A stretch of 23,087 nucleotides of DNA, taken from contig JAFUES010000043.1 of assembly GCA_017470325.1 (NCBI GenBank), positions 1 to 23,087 of the forward strand, given 5' to 3'. The notes beneath the pieces are model-generated. The model was not told the DNA's origin. It did no database searches and worked only from the letters and a program-made list of their open reading frames with translations. This stretch comes from Oscillospiraceae bacterium (GTDB taxonomy: Bacteria > Bacillota_A > Clostridia > Oscillospirales > Oscillospiraceae). Within the stretch, counting starts at the first letter, position 1. Each line of letters opens with the position of its first letter. Positions 1 to 6,277 of the stretch are shown in pieces. The position numbers and the translations under genes are program-made.

Positions 1-173
1 ACGGGCTTAAAATCTAATTCTTGATTCGCTTTCCAGCTCTCAAAAGAATTTTAAATCCAGCTGTTTCCAGCTGTTTAAAGAACCCTTCTCTGGTGCTTAT
101 TTGCATAAGCTTTTCTTCTTGCATTGTTCAATTTTCAAGGTACACTCGCGCCCCGCCCTTCCAGGCGACAGCT
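1..173 (-). other. rRNA operon leader (16S gene expected off the left edge)
   Basis: Read on the minus strand, this is the transcribed leader downstream of two tandem promoters. It holds the segment CTTGAAAATTGAACAATGC (revcomp of about 120-139), which resembles the boxA-type leader/spacer motif of clostridial rRNA operons. A small hairpin GCTTAT/ATAAGC follows, then three spaced AGCTGGA repeats (about 26-72) of the kind expected in the 5' arm of a 16S processing stalk. No protein gene fits here. The 16S gene itself is not in the window, so the rRNA assignment rests on the promoters plus leader motif. Confidence 0.65.
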
Positions 174-178
174 CGATT

Positions 179-207
179 ATAGTAACACAGCGAAAAGCCC
201 TTGTCAA
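179..207 (-). promoter_or_regulatory. Proximal rRNA-type promoter (P2)
   Basis: On the minus strand a perfect -35 TTGACA (202-207) is followed by a 17-bp spacer and -10 TACTAT (179-184). Spacing and box quality are those of a strong vegetative sigma factor promoter. It lies about 95 bp downstream of a second equally good promoter, the tandem layout typical of Firmicutes rrn operons, and points to the left window edge. Confidence 0.8.
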
Positions 208-276
208 GAACTTTTTTTCAGATCTTTCAGCGGCTTTTGGGCGCAATGATACTACAACCTCGCTCGGGTGATTGCT

Positions 277-306
277 AATATAGCACTTGGAAGCGGCCTT
301 TGTCAA
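277..306 (-). promoter_or_regulatory. Distal rRNA-type promoter (P1)
   Basis: The minus strand carries -35 TTGACA (301-306), an 18-bp spacer and -10 TATATT (277-282); reading the -10 as CTATAT gives 17 bp. The flanks upstream are rich in A and T runs that could act as an UP element. With the promoter at 179-207 it forms a tandem pair driving the leader at the left edge. Confidence 0.75.
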
Positions 307-375
307 CACTTTTTTGACACTTTTCTGAATAACTTTTTTCACTTCTAAATCTTGTGTTGTAACCACCTGGCAGAC

Positions 376-414
376 CACAAAATACAAGCGGGAGCAGCAT
401 ACGCCGCTCCCGCT
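376..414 (-). terminator. Intrinsic terminator of the zinc-ribbon gene
   Basis: A 9-bp perfect stem AGCGGGAGC (387-395) / GCTCCCGCT (406-414) with a 10-nt loop is followed on the minus strand by the U-rich TTGTATTTTG. It sits about 30 nt past the stop of the 447-1091 gene and separates that gene from the rRNA promoters. Confidence 0.75.
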
Positions 415-446
415 TTCCAGTCATATCTATTATTATAGTATGCGCG

Positions 447-1091
447 TCACTTGCTGTCGCCGATGGTGCCGATATAGGGCAGCGGCTCCATCTTACCGCC
501 GGCGGCGTTGCTGATGCCCTTGTACATGAAGAAGAAGCGGGCCAGCGTCACGATCCAGCCCAGGCCGGTGAGGCCGCCCAGGATGTCCGCCAGGATGCCG
601 AAGACGAACAGCTTCAGACCCTGCCGGGCGTGGAACTTTGCATATTGATCATCGGGCGTCAAAAAATAAGGCAGGGCGAACAGCACGCTCAGATAGCTCA
701 GGGAAGCCAGGGCCTTGTTGCCCGTGCCGGCGGCGCTGCTGCCAGTCTGATACCCGGTCCGGCTCTGGTTCACATACTGCTGGGCCTGGCGTTCCTTCTC
801 CGCCTGGCGGCGGGCATACTCCTGCTCCGCCCACTGACGGTTGGAGGCCTGCTGCTCACGGCGGGCCTTTTCCTGTTCGGCCCACTGGCGGTTCTGCTCC
901 TGCTGCTCCCTCCGGTGCCGCTCCAGGATCTCCCGCAGATCCTCATCCTTCTTTTTGGCCTCAGCCGCCGCAGCGGCCGCAGCCGCGGCTTTCTTTTCCT
1001 CTCTCGCCTGGGCCGCCTCGTCATAGCCGCAGGCCAGACACCCGGTCTGCCCATCGGGGATATAAGCGCCGCAGTTCACACAATATGCCAT
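447..1091 (-). CDS. Zinc-ribbon, coiled-coil membrane protein of unknown function
   Basis: The 214-residue product starts with a zinc ribbon of two CxxC knuckles (C4, C7, C18, C21). An Ala-rich stretch (about 35-45) and a charged coiled coil (about 48-105) follow, containing two copies of a 17-residue unit starting NRQWAEQE (67-83 and 84-99). After a Gly/Ser linker come two or three hydrophobic segments (about 128-195). The part with the motif YAKFHARQGLKL resembles small DUF4870-type membrane domains, so it is probably anchored with the ribbon in the cytoplasm. The start is supported by GGAGGTG upstream and by its own promoter at 1129-1157. It appears monocistronic. No specific function can be assigned; a sensing or scaffold role would be guesswork. 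Confidence 0.85.
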   Translation of the reverse strand: MAYCVNCGAYIPDGQTGCLACGYDEAAQAREEKKAAAAAAAAAEAKKKDEDLREILERHRREQQEQNRQWAEQEKARREQQASNRQWAEQEYARRQAEKERQAQQYVNQSRTGYQTGSSAAGTGNKALASLSYLSVLFALPYFLTPDDQYAKFHARQGLKLFVFGILADILGGLTGLGWIVTLARFFFMYKGISNAAGGKMEPLPYIGTIGDSK

Positions 1092-1128
1092 AGGAGCACC
1101 TCCGCCTTGTTATACGGTTATTATAATC

Positions 1129-1157
1129 ATTATAAGCGAAAGGCGTCGAAGTTTCAA
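1129..1157 (-). promoter_or_regulatory. Promoter of the zinc-ribbon gene
   Basis: Minus strand: -35 TTGAAA (1152-1157), 17-bp spacer, perfect -10 TATAAT (1129-1134). It starts transcription about 30 nt before the ATG at 1091 and lies just inside the gap after the SleB-like gene. Confidence 0.75.
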
Positions 1158-1162
1158 CCACT

Positions 1163-1834
1163 TTATGAGCAGAAGCGGTGGCTGCCGATCTCCACGATCA
1201 GGGGTCGGGACCAGATCCACTTGCTGGTGGCGGTGGCGGGATTGAAATAGTAGATGGCGCCGTAGCTGGGATCGTAGCCGCCCATGGCGTCCCGGGCGGC
1301 CCGGTAGGCGCTCTCGGCCACGGGCTGGTCGAACTGGCCGTCGTCCAGACAGGAGAAGGCGCCGGGCTGGTAGATCACGCCGGAGATGCTGTTGGGAAAG
1401 GAGGGGTGGTCCACACGGTTGAGCACCACGGCGCCCACCGCCACCTGGCCCACATAGGGCTCGCCCCGGGCTTCGGCGGAGATGAGTCGGGCCAACAGGT
1501 TCAGATCCCCGGAGCTGCCTCCCCCGCTCCCGCCGGAGGCGGGGATGCCCAGGGCGGCCAGGGTGAGATTACCCACCTGCCCGTCCGGGGACAGGCCGTT
1601 GCGGCGCTGGAAGTAGCGCACGGCCTCCTCGGTCTTGCTGCCGTAGACCCCGTCCACCACGCCGGAATAGTAGCCCCAGTTTTTCAGCCGGGTCTGGATC
1701 TCCCGCACCACCTCGCCGCTGGCGCCCCGCTTGTACAGATCCGCCGAGGCGTGCTGGGCCAGGGCGATCAGGAAGATGTTCACCGCGAACACAATACACA
1801 GGGCCAGGATCAGCTTCTTTCTCTCCGCGCTCAT
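1163..1834 (-). CDS. sleB: SleB-type spore cortex-lytic / cell-wall hydrolase
   Basis: The 223-residue product is predicted to cleave peptidoglycan, in the SleB family typically the spore cortex during germination. It has an N-terminal hydrophobic signal or anchor segment (about 8-30), a PG_binding_1 domain (about 33-96, with IQTRLKNWGYYSGVVDGVYG), a Gly/Ser linker, and a hydrolase_2 domain from about residue 110. E121 in ISAEARGE is the expected catalytic Glu; VLNRVDHPSFP and the terminal HRF are typical of the family. I place the start at the ATG at 1834 because GGGAGG lies 6 nt upstream; an in-frame ATG at 1882 would run into the thrS terminator. It follows thrS and may depend on read-through. 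A non-sporulation autolysin role is possible, as SleB paralogs are common. Confidence 0.88.
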   Translation of the reverse strand: MSAERKKLILALCIVFAVNIFLIALAQHASADLYKRGASGEVVREIQTRLKNWGYYSGVVDGVYGSKTEEAVRYFQRRNGLSPDGQVGNLTLAALGIPASGGSGGGSSGDLNLLARLISAEARGEPYVGQVAVGAVVLNRVDHPSFPNSISGVIYQPGAFSCLDDGQFDQPVAESAYRAARDAMGGYDPSYGAIYYFNPATATSKWIWSRPLIVEIGSHRFCS

Positions 1835-1871
1835 AAAAACCCTCCCACAAACTTTTGCTCCGTCCATGGGA

Positions 1872-1912
1872 GAAAAAATCACCCCACAAACTTTTGAACT
1901 TAGTTTGTGGGG
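1872..1912 (-). terminator. Intrinsic terminator after thrS
   Basis: A perfect 10-bp stem CCCCACAAAC (1882-1891) / GTTTGTGGGG (1903-1912) is followed on the minus strand by GATTTTTTCTCC. It lies 24 nt past the thrS stop. The segment after it repeats the arm sequence near the sleB ribosome site. Confidence 0.85.
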
Positions 1913-1936
1913 CGATGTTCGATTTATACAGTCGGC

Positions 1937-3721
1937 TTACTTTTTGGTTTTGATTTCCTCCTGGATCTTCGCAATGAAAGCATCCAGCTCCATGGCGCCC
2001 AGATCCTCGCCGCTGCGGGTGCGGACGGAGATGCAGCCAGCCTCGGCCTCCTTGGCGCCCAGGATCAGCATGTAGGGCACACGGTCCTCCTGCTGGGCCT
2101 GGCGGATCTTGTAGCCGATCTTCTCATTGGAGCCGTCCAGGACCGCGCGCAGCCCCGCGTCGCAGAGCTTGTCGGTCACATCGGCGGCATAGTCCAGGGT
2201 CTTCTCGCTGACGGGCAGCACCTTGACCTGCAGGGGCGCCAGCCAGGTGGGGAAGCGGCCCTTGGTCTCCTCGATCAGGTAGGCCATGAAGCGGTCCAGA
2301 GAGCCCAGGATGGCCCGGTGGATGACCACGGGGCACTTCTCGCTGCCGTCCCGGTCGATATAGACCAACTGGAACTTGGCGGGCAGACAGAAGTCCAGCT
2401 GACAGGTGGACAGGGTGTACTCCGCACCCACGGCGGGCTTCACGTTCACGTCCAGCTTGGGGCCGTAGAAGGCGGCCTCGCCGATCTCCTCGGTGAACTG
2501 GATGCCCAGCTCCTTGAGCACCTCCCGCAGGGCGGTCTCGGCGGTGTTCCACATCTCGTCGTCGTCGTGGTACTTCTTCTTGTCCGCCGGATCCCGCAGC
2601 GACAGCACGCAGCGGTAATCGGTGATGCCGAAGTCCTTGTACACATCGAAGATCAGATCGCAGACCTTGGACACCTCGTCCTTGATCTGCTCCGGGGTCA
2701 CGAACAGGTGGGCGTCGTTCTGGCAGAAGTGCCGACCGCGTTCGATGCCCTTCAGAGTGCCGGAGGCCTCAAAGCGGAAATCATGGGCGATCTCGCCGAT
2801 GCGGATGGGCAGGTTCCGGTAGGACCGGGGGCGGTTGGCATAGATGCGCATGTGGTGCGGGCAGTTCATGGGCCGCAGCACGAAGGCCTCGCCCTCCACC
2901 TCCATGGCGGGGAACATGTTGTCCTTGTAGTGGTCCCAGTGGCCGGAGGTCTTGTACAGGTCCACGGTGCCCACGCAGGGGGTCATCACGTGCTGATAGC
3001 CCAGGCGGCGCTCCTTCTCCTTGATATACTCCTCCAGCTCCTGCCAGATGGTGTAGCCGTTGGGCAGGAACATGGGCAGGCCGCGGCCCACCAGCTCGTC
3101 GGTCATGAACAGCTGCATCTCCCGGCCGATCTTGCGGTGATCCCGCTCCCGGGCCTCCGCCTGCTGCTTCTCCCACTCGGCCAGCTCCTCGGCGTTGCGG
3201 AAGGCCACGCCGTTGATGCGGGTGAGCATCTTGTTGCTGCTGTCGTTCTTCCAATAGGCGCCGGACTGCTGGGTCACCTTGAAGGCCTTCAGGGCCTTGG
3301 TGTAGCAGATGTGGGGCCCCAGGCACATGTCCACATAGTCCCCCTGCTGGAAGAAGCTGAACTCGGTCTCATTGGCCAGGTCGTCCATATGCTCCAGCTT
3401 GTATTTCTCGCCCCGCTCTGCCATGAGCTTTTTGGAGTCCTCGCGGCTGAGCATATAGGCCTTGAAGGGAAGATTCTCCTTGCAGATCTTCTTCATCTCC
3501 TTCTCGATGGCCTCCAGATCCTCCGGCGTCAGCTTGCGCTCGCCCAGATCCACGTCATAGTAAAAGCCGTTCTGGGTGGCGGGGCCATAGGCGAAGTCCG
3601 CCTCCGGGAACAGGCGCTTGATGGCCTGGGCCATGATATGGGCCGCGGAATGGCGCAGAACGTGCAGCTCCTCCTCCTGGGGGCACTCAGCCACAGTCCC
3701 GTCCTTGTAAATGATCTTCAT
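1937..3721 (-). CDS. thrS: Threonyl-tRNA synthetase without TGS domain
   Basis: The enzyme charges tRNA-Thr with threonine using ATP in the cytoplasm. The 594-residue product begins almost directly with the editing domain (HSAAH, H24/H28; second half CLGPH, C133/H137), so the roughly 60-residue N-terminal TGS domain of most ThrRS (about 640 residues) is missing. The class II catalytic core keeps the three zinc ligands C287 (MNCPHH), H338 (DAHLF) and H468 (VIHRA). Motif 2 reads FRFEASGTLKGIERGR, away from the common RVRGF version. The C-terminal anticodon-binding domain (about 497-594) is complete. GGGGAGG lies 8 nt before the ATG. A T-box leader and strong promoter precede it; sleB follows. 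Confidence 0.97.
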   Translation of the reverse strand: MKIIYKDGTVAECPQEEELHVLRHSAAHIMAQAIKRLFPEADFAYGPATQNGFYYDVDLGERKLTPEDLEAIEKEMKKICKENLPFKAYMLSREDSKKLMAERGEKYKLEHMDDLANETEFSFFQQGDYVDMCLGPHICYTKALKAFKVTQQSGAYWKNDSSNKMLTRINGVAFRNAEELAEWEKQQAEARERDHRKIGREMQLFMTDELVGRGLPMFLPNGYTIWQELEEYIKEKERRLGYQHVMTPCVGTVDLYKTSGHWDHYKDNMFPAMEVEGEAFVLRPMNCPHHMRIYANRPRSYRNLPIRIGEIAHDFRFEASGTLKGIERGRHFCQNDAHLFVTPEQIKDEVSKVCDLIFDVYKDFGITDYRCVLSLRDPADKKKYHDDDEMWNTAETALREVLKELGIQFTEEIGEAAFYGPKLDVNVKPAVGAEYTLSTCQLDFCLPAKFQLVYIDRDGSEKCPVVIHRAILGSLDRFMAYLIEETKGRFPTWLAPLQVKVLPVSEKTLDYAADVTDKLCDAGLRAVLDGSNEKIGYKIRQAQQEDRVPYMLILGAKEAEAGCISVRTRSGEDLGAMELDAFIAKIQEEIKTKK

Positions 3722-3737
3722 ATTCGTATCCTCCCCA

Positions 3738-3981
3738 TAAAAAAACTAAAGCACCCCCGGCCTTCAGCCAAGGGTGCGCAATGCACACGGTTCCACCTTG
3801 CAGTTTCACTCAGCGTACTATTATATAGTACTGCGCGTAACGGGCGCCGCCGGGGCGGCATTGCCTCCGCCCGGCTCGGGAAGCGGTAGCGGTCCCGCGT
3901 CACCCGGGCGGCTTGCAGCCTGTGGCCAGCCCTCTCTGTGGGGTCCCTGCGCGTCGCTTCTTCCTTCGAAGCCTTTCAAGC
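3738..3981 (-). promoter_or_regulatory. T-box riboswitch controlling thrS
   Basis: The minus-strand leader between the promoter and thrS carries the T-box signature AAGGTGGAACCGTG (revcomp of 3786-3799), whose TGGA would pair with a tRNA acceptor end UCCA. It is followed by a terminator stem GCACCC/GGGGGTGC (3751-3777) and a U-rich tail (3738-3750). A stem III candidate GTACTAT/ATAGTAC lies at 3815-3831. AGAGAG and GCTGCAAGC typical of Stem I occur in the 5' half. ACC threonine codons near 3885-3893 are candidates for the specifier, but I cannot decide which is used. Expected action: uncharged tRNA-Thr stabilises the antiterminator and allows thrS expression. Confidence 0.92.
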
Positions 3982-3987
3982 CCTTGC

Positions 3988-4016
3988 ATCATATCACGCA
4001 CGCCCCGCCTTGTCAA
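3988..4016 (-). promoter_or_regulatory. Promoter of thrS T-box transcript
   Basis: Minus strand: perfect -35 TTGACA (4011-4016), 17-bp spacer, -10 TATGAT (3988-3993). Transcription would start near 3981, giving a leader of about 260 nt. Its -35 lies only 35 bp from the -35 of the divergent promoter at 4052-4080. Confidence 0.85.
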
Positions 4017-4051
4017 TCGCCAATTTCCCCCGGGTCGGCACGCGTTCCCCA

Positions 4052-4080
4052 TTGACTTTTGCCGGGCAAAAGGGTATGCT
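4052..4080 (+). promoter_or_regulatory. Promoter of the secreted-protein gene
   Basis: Plus strand: -35 TTGACT (4052-4057), 17-bp spacer, -10 TATGCT (4075-4080). It diverges from the thrS promoter and precedes a leader of about 70 nt ending at the ATG at 4160. Confidence 0.75.
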
Positions 4081-4084
4081 AAGA

Positions 4085-4128
4085 GCAGAGGATCACCGCC
4101 CGCCGGCGGGGCGTTTTTCAGGCTCTGC
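4085..4128 (+). promoter_or_regulatory. Leader hairpin, attenuator-like
   Basis: Right after the predicted transcription start, a GC-rich inverted repeat (4097-4113, CGCCCG/CGGGGCG) is followed by TTTTT (4114-4118), the form of an intrinsic terminator inside a 5' leader. It is enclosed by a weaker outer pairing GCAGAG (4085-4090) / CTCTGC (4123-4128). It may reduce transcription of the downstream gene. No ligand-binding class is recognised. Confidence 0.4.
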
Positions 4129-4159
4129 GGCGAGGCGAAAACCGAAAGGAGAACGCATC

Positions 4160-4966
4160 ATGAATCATAGAATGACAAAACAGCTGGTCTGTGTACTGAT
4201 GGTCCTGTGTCTGTGCCTGAGCCTGCCCCTCTTCGCGGGTGAGGCCCGCGCCGCGGTGGATCAGTCCCTGCTGGTGATCGTGGACAAAGCCGCCATGGAC
4301 AGTGGCGCCGACAAGCTGGTAGCCGCGGACAAGGCCGTGATCGACCGGGTCCTGGGCGACACCACGGTCGGCCCCGAGACCGCCGAGCTGCTCAAGGGCG
4401 ACGGCGTGGTCGAGGCGGAGCTCAGCTACACCGGCTGGGGCGTGCGCGCGCTGACCACCCTGTCCGACGGGACCAAGGTGCCCGTGTCCGGCCACGCGGT
4501 GCTGGAGCACCGGGGCGAGTATCTCTTCGGCGGCGACAGCAAGTACCTGCTCTACGGCTTCCAGGAAGAGAACGGCAAGACCCGTTTCTACAGCACCTAT
4601 TCCGTGCCCAAGTTTGACTTTCTGATCGGCCGCATGGTCGGCAACACCACGATTTTCATCCAGGACAAGTTCTATACCGTGGATGAAAACGGCTATCTGG
4701 ACATGGCCAATCCCCAGGATCGGGACGCGGACGAGTCGCTCTGGGGCCGCTATTGGCGTGCCGATCTGTGCGACGGTCTGCCCCCCAAGATGCAGATGAC
4801 CTGGAACGCCTCGCTGTGCGTGGCGCATGCCTTTGACTGGGATCATCCCACCTATCATGTGGACTCCACCGAGACCGAACAGGGCTACGACACCTTTGTC
4901 TGCCCCCACTGCGGCGGCTGGGAGACCATCAAGCTGCCTCTGAAGGGCGCGGAAAAGACCGCCTGA
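4160..4966 (+). CDS. Secreted protein of unknown function with C-terminal CxxC
   Basis: The 268-residue product has a clear Sec signal peptide: basic MNHRMTK, a hydrophobic core, and a likely cut after the ARA at about 31. The mature part is acidic and mixed alpha/beta in appearance, with no domain I recognise. Near the C-terminus there is a His/Asp-rich stretch (HAFDWDHPTYHVD) and a CPHCGGW motif, which could bind metal or form a disulfide. The start is set by AAAGGAG 9 nt upstream and by the signal peptide; the frame stays open further upstream but that part covers the promoter. It is monocistronic, with its own promoter, leader hairpin and terminator, and diverges from thrS. Confidence 0.85.
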   Translation: MNHRMTKQLVCVLMVLCLCLSLPLFAGEARAAVDQSLLVIVDKAAMDSGADKLVAADKAVIDRVLGDTTVGPETAELLKGDGVVEAELSYTGWGVRALTTLSDGTKVPVSGHAVLEHRGEYLFGGDSKYLLYGFQEENGKTRFYSTYSVPKFDFLIGRMVGNTTIFIQDKFYTVDENGYLDMANPQDRDADESLWGRYWRADLCDGLPPKMQMTWNASLCVAHAFDWDHPTYHVDSTETEQGYDTFVCPHCGGWETIKLPLKGAEKTA

Positions 4967-4989
4967 GGCTCAAGCAAACCGCATATCCG

Positions 4990-5036
4990 CACCGGCCGCT
5001 TCCCGATCACGGGAGGCGGCCGGTGGTTTTATATTT
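4990..5036 (+). terminator. Intrinsic terminator of the secreted-protein gene
   Basis: A 10-bp stem CACCGGCCGC (4990-4999) / GCGGCCGGTG (5016-5025), with the loop itself able to pair (TCCCG/CGGGA), is followed by GTTTTATATTTATAT. It lies 24 nt past the stop codon. Confidence 0.9.
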
Positions 5037-5087
5037 ATATAAGGAAACGATGTACGGTTTACTTGTCCATAGGAGCGCGTTTTCAAA

Positions 5088-5560
5088 GACCATTTCTTTT
5101 TCCGCAGACGCGGGAAAAAGAAACGGTCCTTGGACTCCAAAGAAAAAGCGCTTGGCCTGGTGGCAAACGGTATGGGAAGGTCGGATCATAGGTCGCCGCC
5201 TTTCCAGATCTGAAGGGCTCGCCGATTCTGGTCTCCGGGCCACAGGGCCCTGCCTCTCTGCTCCCATGAGCTGCGGGAGTTTACCACACGGCGGCTCGGC
5301 GGGTCAAGAGGGAAAGCTGTGTTACGCAGTTCCGAGCCGCCGTGGGGTTATCGCCACAGACTTACCGCCGCAACCAGGTAGGGCCCGCGACAGCGTAGCC
5401 CGGAAGCCCAAAAGGGTCAGGCCACGCGTCCTTCGGACGGCGGCGACCTATGTGGCACCCTTGTCCTCCAGGTTCGCATCCGGGGGTGCCGGGGATCTCC
5501 CCGGCTGTCGTTTCTTTTTTTGTCCACTTTCTCTTTGGGCACGCAAAGAGAAAATGGACA
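5088..5560 (+). repeat. Composite palindromic intergenic element with hairpin ends
   Basis: No convincing gene lies in this GC-rich 470-bp stretch. It is bounded by two similar hairpins: 5088-5128 (11 bp plus 4 bp around one mismatch) and 5521-5560 (17 bp with one mismatch). Inside, CATAGGTCGCCGCC (5187-5200) recurs as its exact inverse at 5439-5452. At the centre, a perfect 13-bp stem CACGGCGGCTCGG (5287-5299) / inverse (5332-5344) closes a 32-nt loop. All three pairs share nearly the same midpoint (about 5316-5324). A GC-rich hairpin (5488-5505) followed by T runs resembles a terminator. It could be a MITE-like element, two inverted copies of an intergenic repeat, or a structured RNA. Confidence 0.6.
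5488..5522 (+). terminator. Terminator-like hairpin inside the palindromic element
   Basis: GCCGGGG (5488-5494) pairs with CCCCGGC (5499-5505) across a 4-nt loop, followed by TGTCGTTTCTTTTTTT. No clear gene ends here, so it may terminate an uncharacterised transcript of the element or simply be part of the repeat. Confidence 0.5.
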
Positions 5561-5598
5561 TCGCTCTCCTAAAAATGAAAAAACCTCCCGCAGTGTTC

Positions 5599-5629
5599 TT
5601 GACAATTTATATATATATATATATATAAT
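5599..5629 (+). promoter_or_regulatory. Promoter with (TA)10 tract in the spacer
   Basis: A perfect -35 TTGACA (5599-5604) and perfect -10 TATAAT (5624-5629) are separated by 19 bp made mostly of ten TA dinucleotides (5608-5627). TATATA at 5622-5627 offers an alternative -10 at 17 bp. Changes in TA number would alter the spacing in steps of 2 bp, so expression could be phase-variable. It drives the gene at 5682. Confidence 0.75.
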
Positions 5630-5681
5630 GAGGCTAAATCCAGAAATTTCCGAACTTTTTGAACATAAAGGAGGAGGCCCC

Positions 5682-6086
5682 ATGAAAAAGCAGTACGAAG
5701 AACTGACGCTGGAGATCATCCGTTTCGGCGCGGCGGATATCATTACCACCTCGGACGCGGCCGAAACCACGCCCGCAAAAGAAGACACCACCACGACCAC
5801 CGAACAGACAGCGGCCAAGGAAGAGACCAAAGCCACGGACGACACCGCTGCCAAGGACAATACCAGCACTACGGACACCACGGCCAACAACGATGACGGC
5901 AGCGAAACAGCAGGCACGCCTGTGTATTATGATTTGGATGGTAATCCTACGGCACCAGTAAGTTTGACAATAGTTGAAAACTTTGGGGTCATTACGGAGA
6001 CCGGCGAACATCAGGTGTATGAAAGCGCGCCGGGTGTTCAATGGTATGAGGAGAATGGAAACTTTTATCGTTTTGAGCAATCCTGA
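5682..6086 (+). CDS. Small Thr/Asp-rich protein with 'EIIRF...DIITTSD' N-terminus
   Basis: The 134-residue product has no signal peptide. Its first 25 residues (MKKQYEELTLEIIRFGAADI then ITTSD) match a pattern I know from many short uncharacterised Firmicutes proteins, of the type MKK-Y-x-P/L-E-I-x-I-I-x-F-x-x-x-DVITTS. Residues about 26-78 are a low-complexity Thr/Ala/Asp/Lys/Glu linker. The last 55 residues are Tyr/Trp-containing (YYDLDGNP, WYEENGNFYRF) and may fold as a small beta unit. GC content falls noticeably in this last part. AAAGGAGGAGG upstream fixes the start at 5682, although the frame is open further up. It has its own promoter and terminator. Function is unknown; a precursor-peptide or surface role is only speculation. 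Confidence 0.8.
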   Translation: MKKQYEELTLEIIRFGAADIITTSDAAETTPAKEDTTTTTEQTAAKEETKATDDTAAKDNTSTTDTTANNDDGSETAGTPVYYDLDGNPTAPVSLTIVENFGVITETGEHQVYESAPGVQWYEENGNFYRFEQS

Positions 6087-6146
6087 TCCGTTCTTATCAA
6101 ATTAAATCACGACCGACGCCGGCCTCACAATGCCGGAATCGAAACA

Positions 6147-6187
6147 GCCTGCAGGGCGATTTGCCCTGCAGGCATTTTTTCTTTTCG
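6147..6187 (+). terminator. Intrinsic terminator after the Thr/Asp-rich gene
   Basis: A perfect 11-bp stem GCCTGCAGGGC (6147-6157) / GCCCTGCAGGC (6163-6173) with a 5-nt loop is followed by ATTTTTTCTTTTC. This is a very strong terminator. Confidence 0.95.
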
Positions 6188-6248
6188 GAGCACACCGCGG
6201 CGGCAAACAGGCCGGTCCTGAAAACCCCTTCTCCCCGCCCGGCGAATA

Positions 6249-6277
6249 TTGACGATGCGGGCGGACTATGGTATACT
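6249..6277 (+). promoter_or_regulatory. Promoter of the DUF21/CBS-hflX gene run
   Basis: -35 TTGACG (6249-6254), 17-bp spacer, -10 TATACT (6272-6277). An ATG at 6268 overlaps this -10 region and therefore cannot be the start of the downstream gene. Confidence 0.8.

Noticed and set aside
97..387. 96-residue minus-strand open frame
   Set aside because: It spans the two rRNA-type promoters and their leader; no family match or ribosome site.
1907..3889. 660-residue plus-strand open frame opposite thrS
   Set aside because: It lies antisense to the well-supported thrS and its T-box; its Leu/Val/Gly/His-rich translation is typical of a GC-rich shadow frame, with no ribosome site or domain.
5468..5486. 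tRNA-like T-arm sequence GGTTCGCATCC
   Set aside because: The flanking 5-bp stem has a central mismatch and no D-arm, anticodon arm or acceptor stem can be built around it.
5023..5917. Open frames on both strands through the palindromic element
   Set aside because: They run through hairpins and a terminator, contain no recognisable domain, and are best explained by the repeat element.
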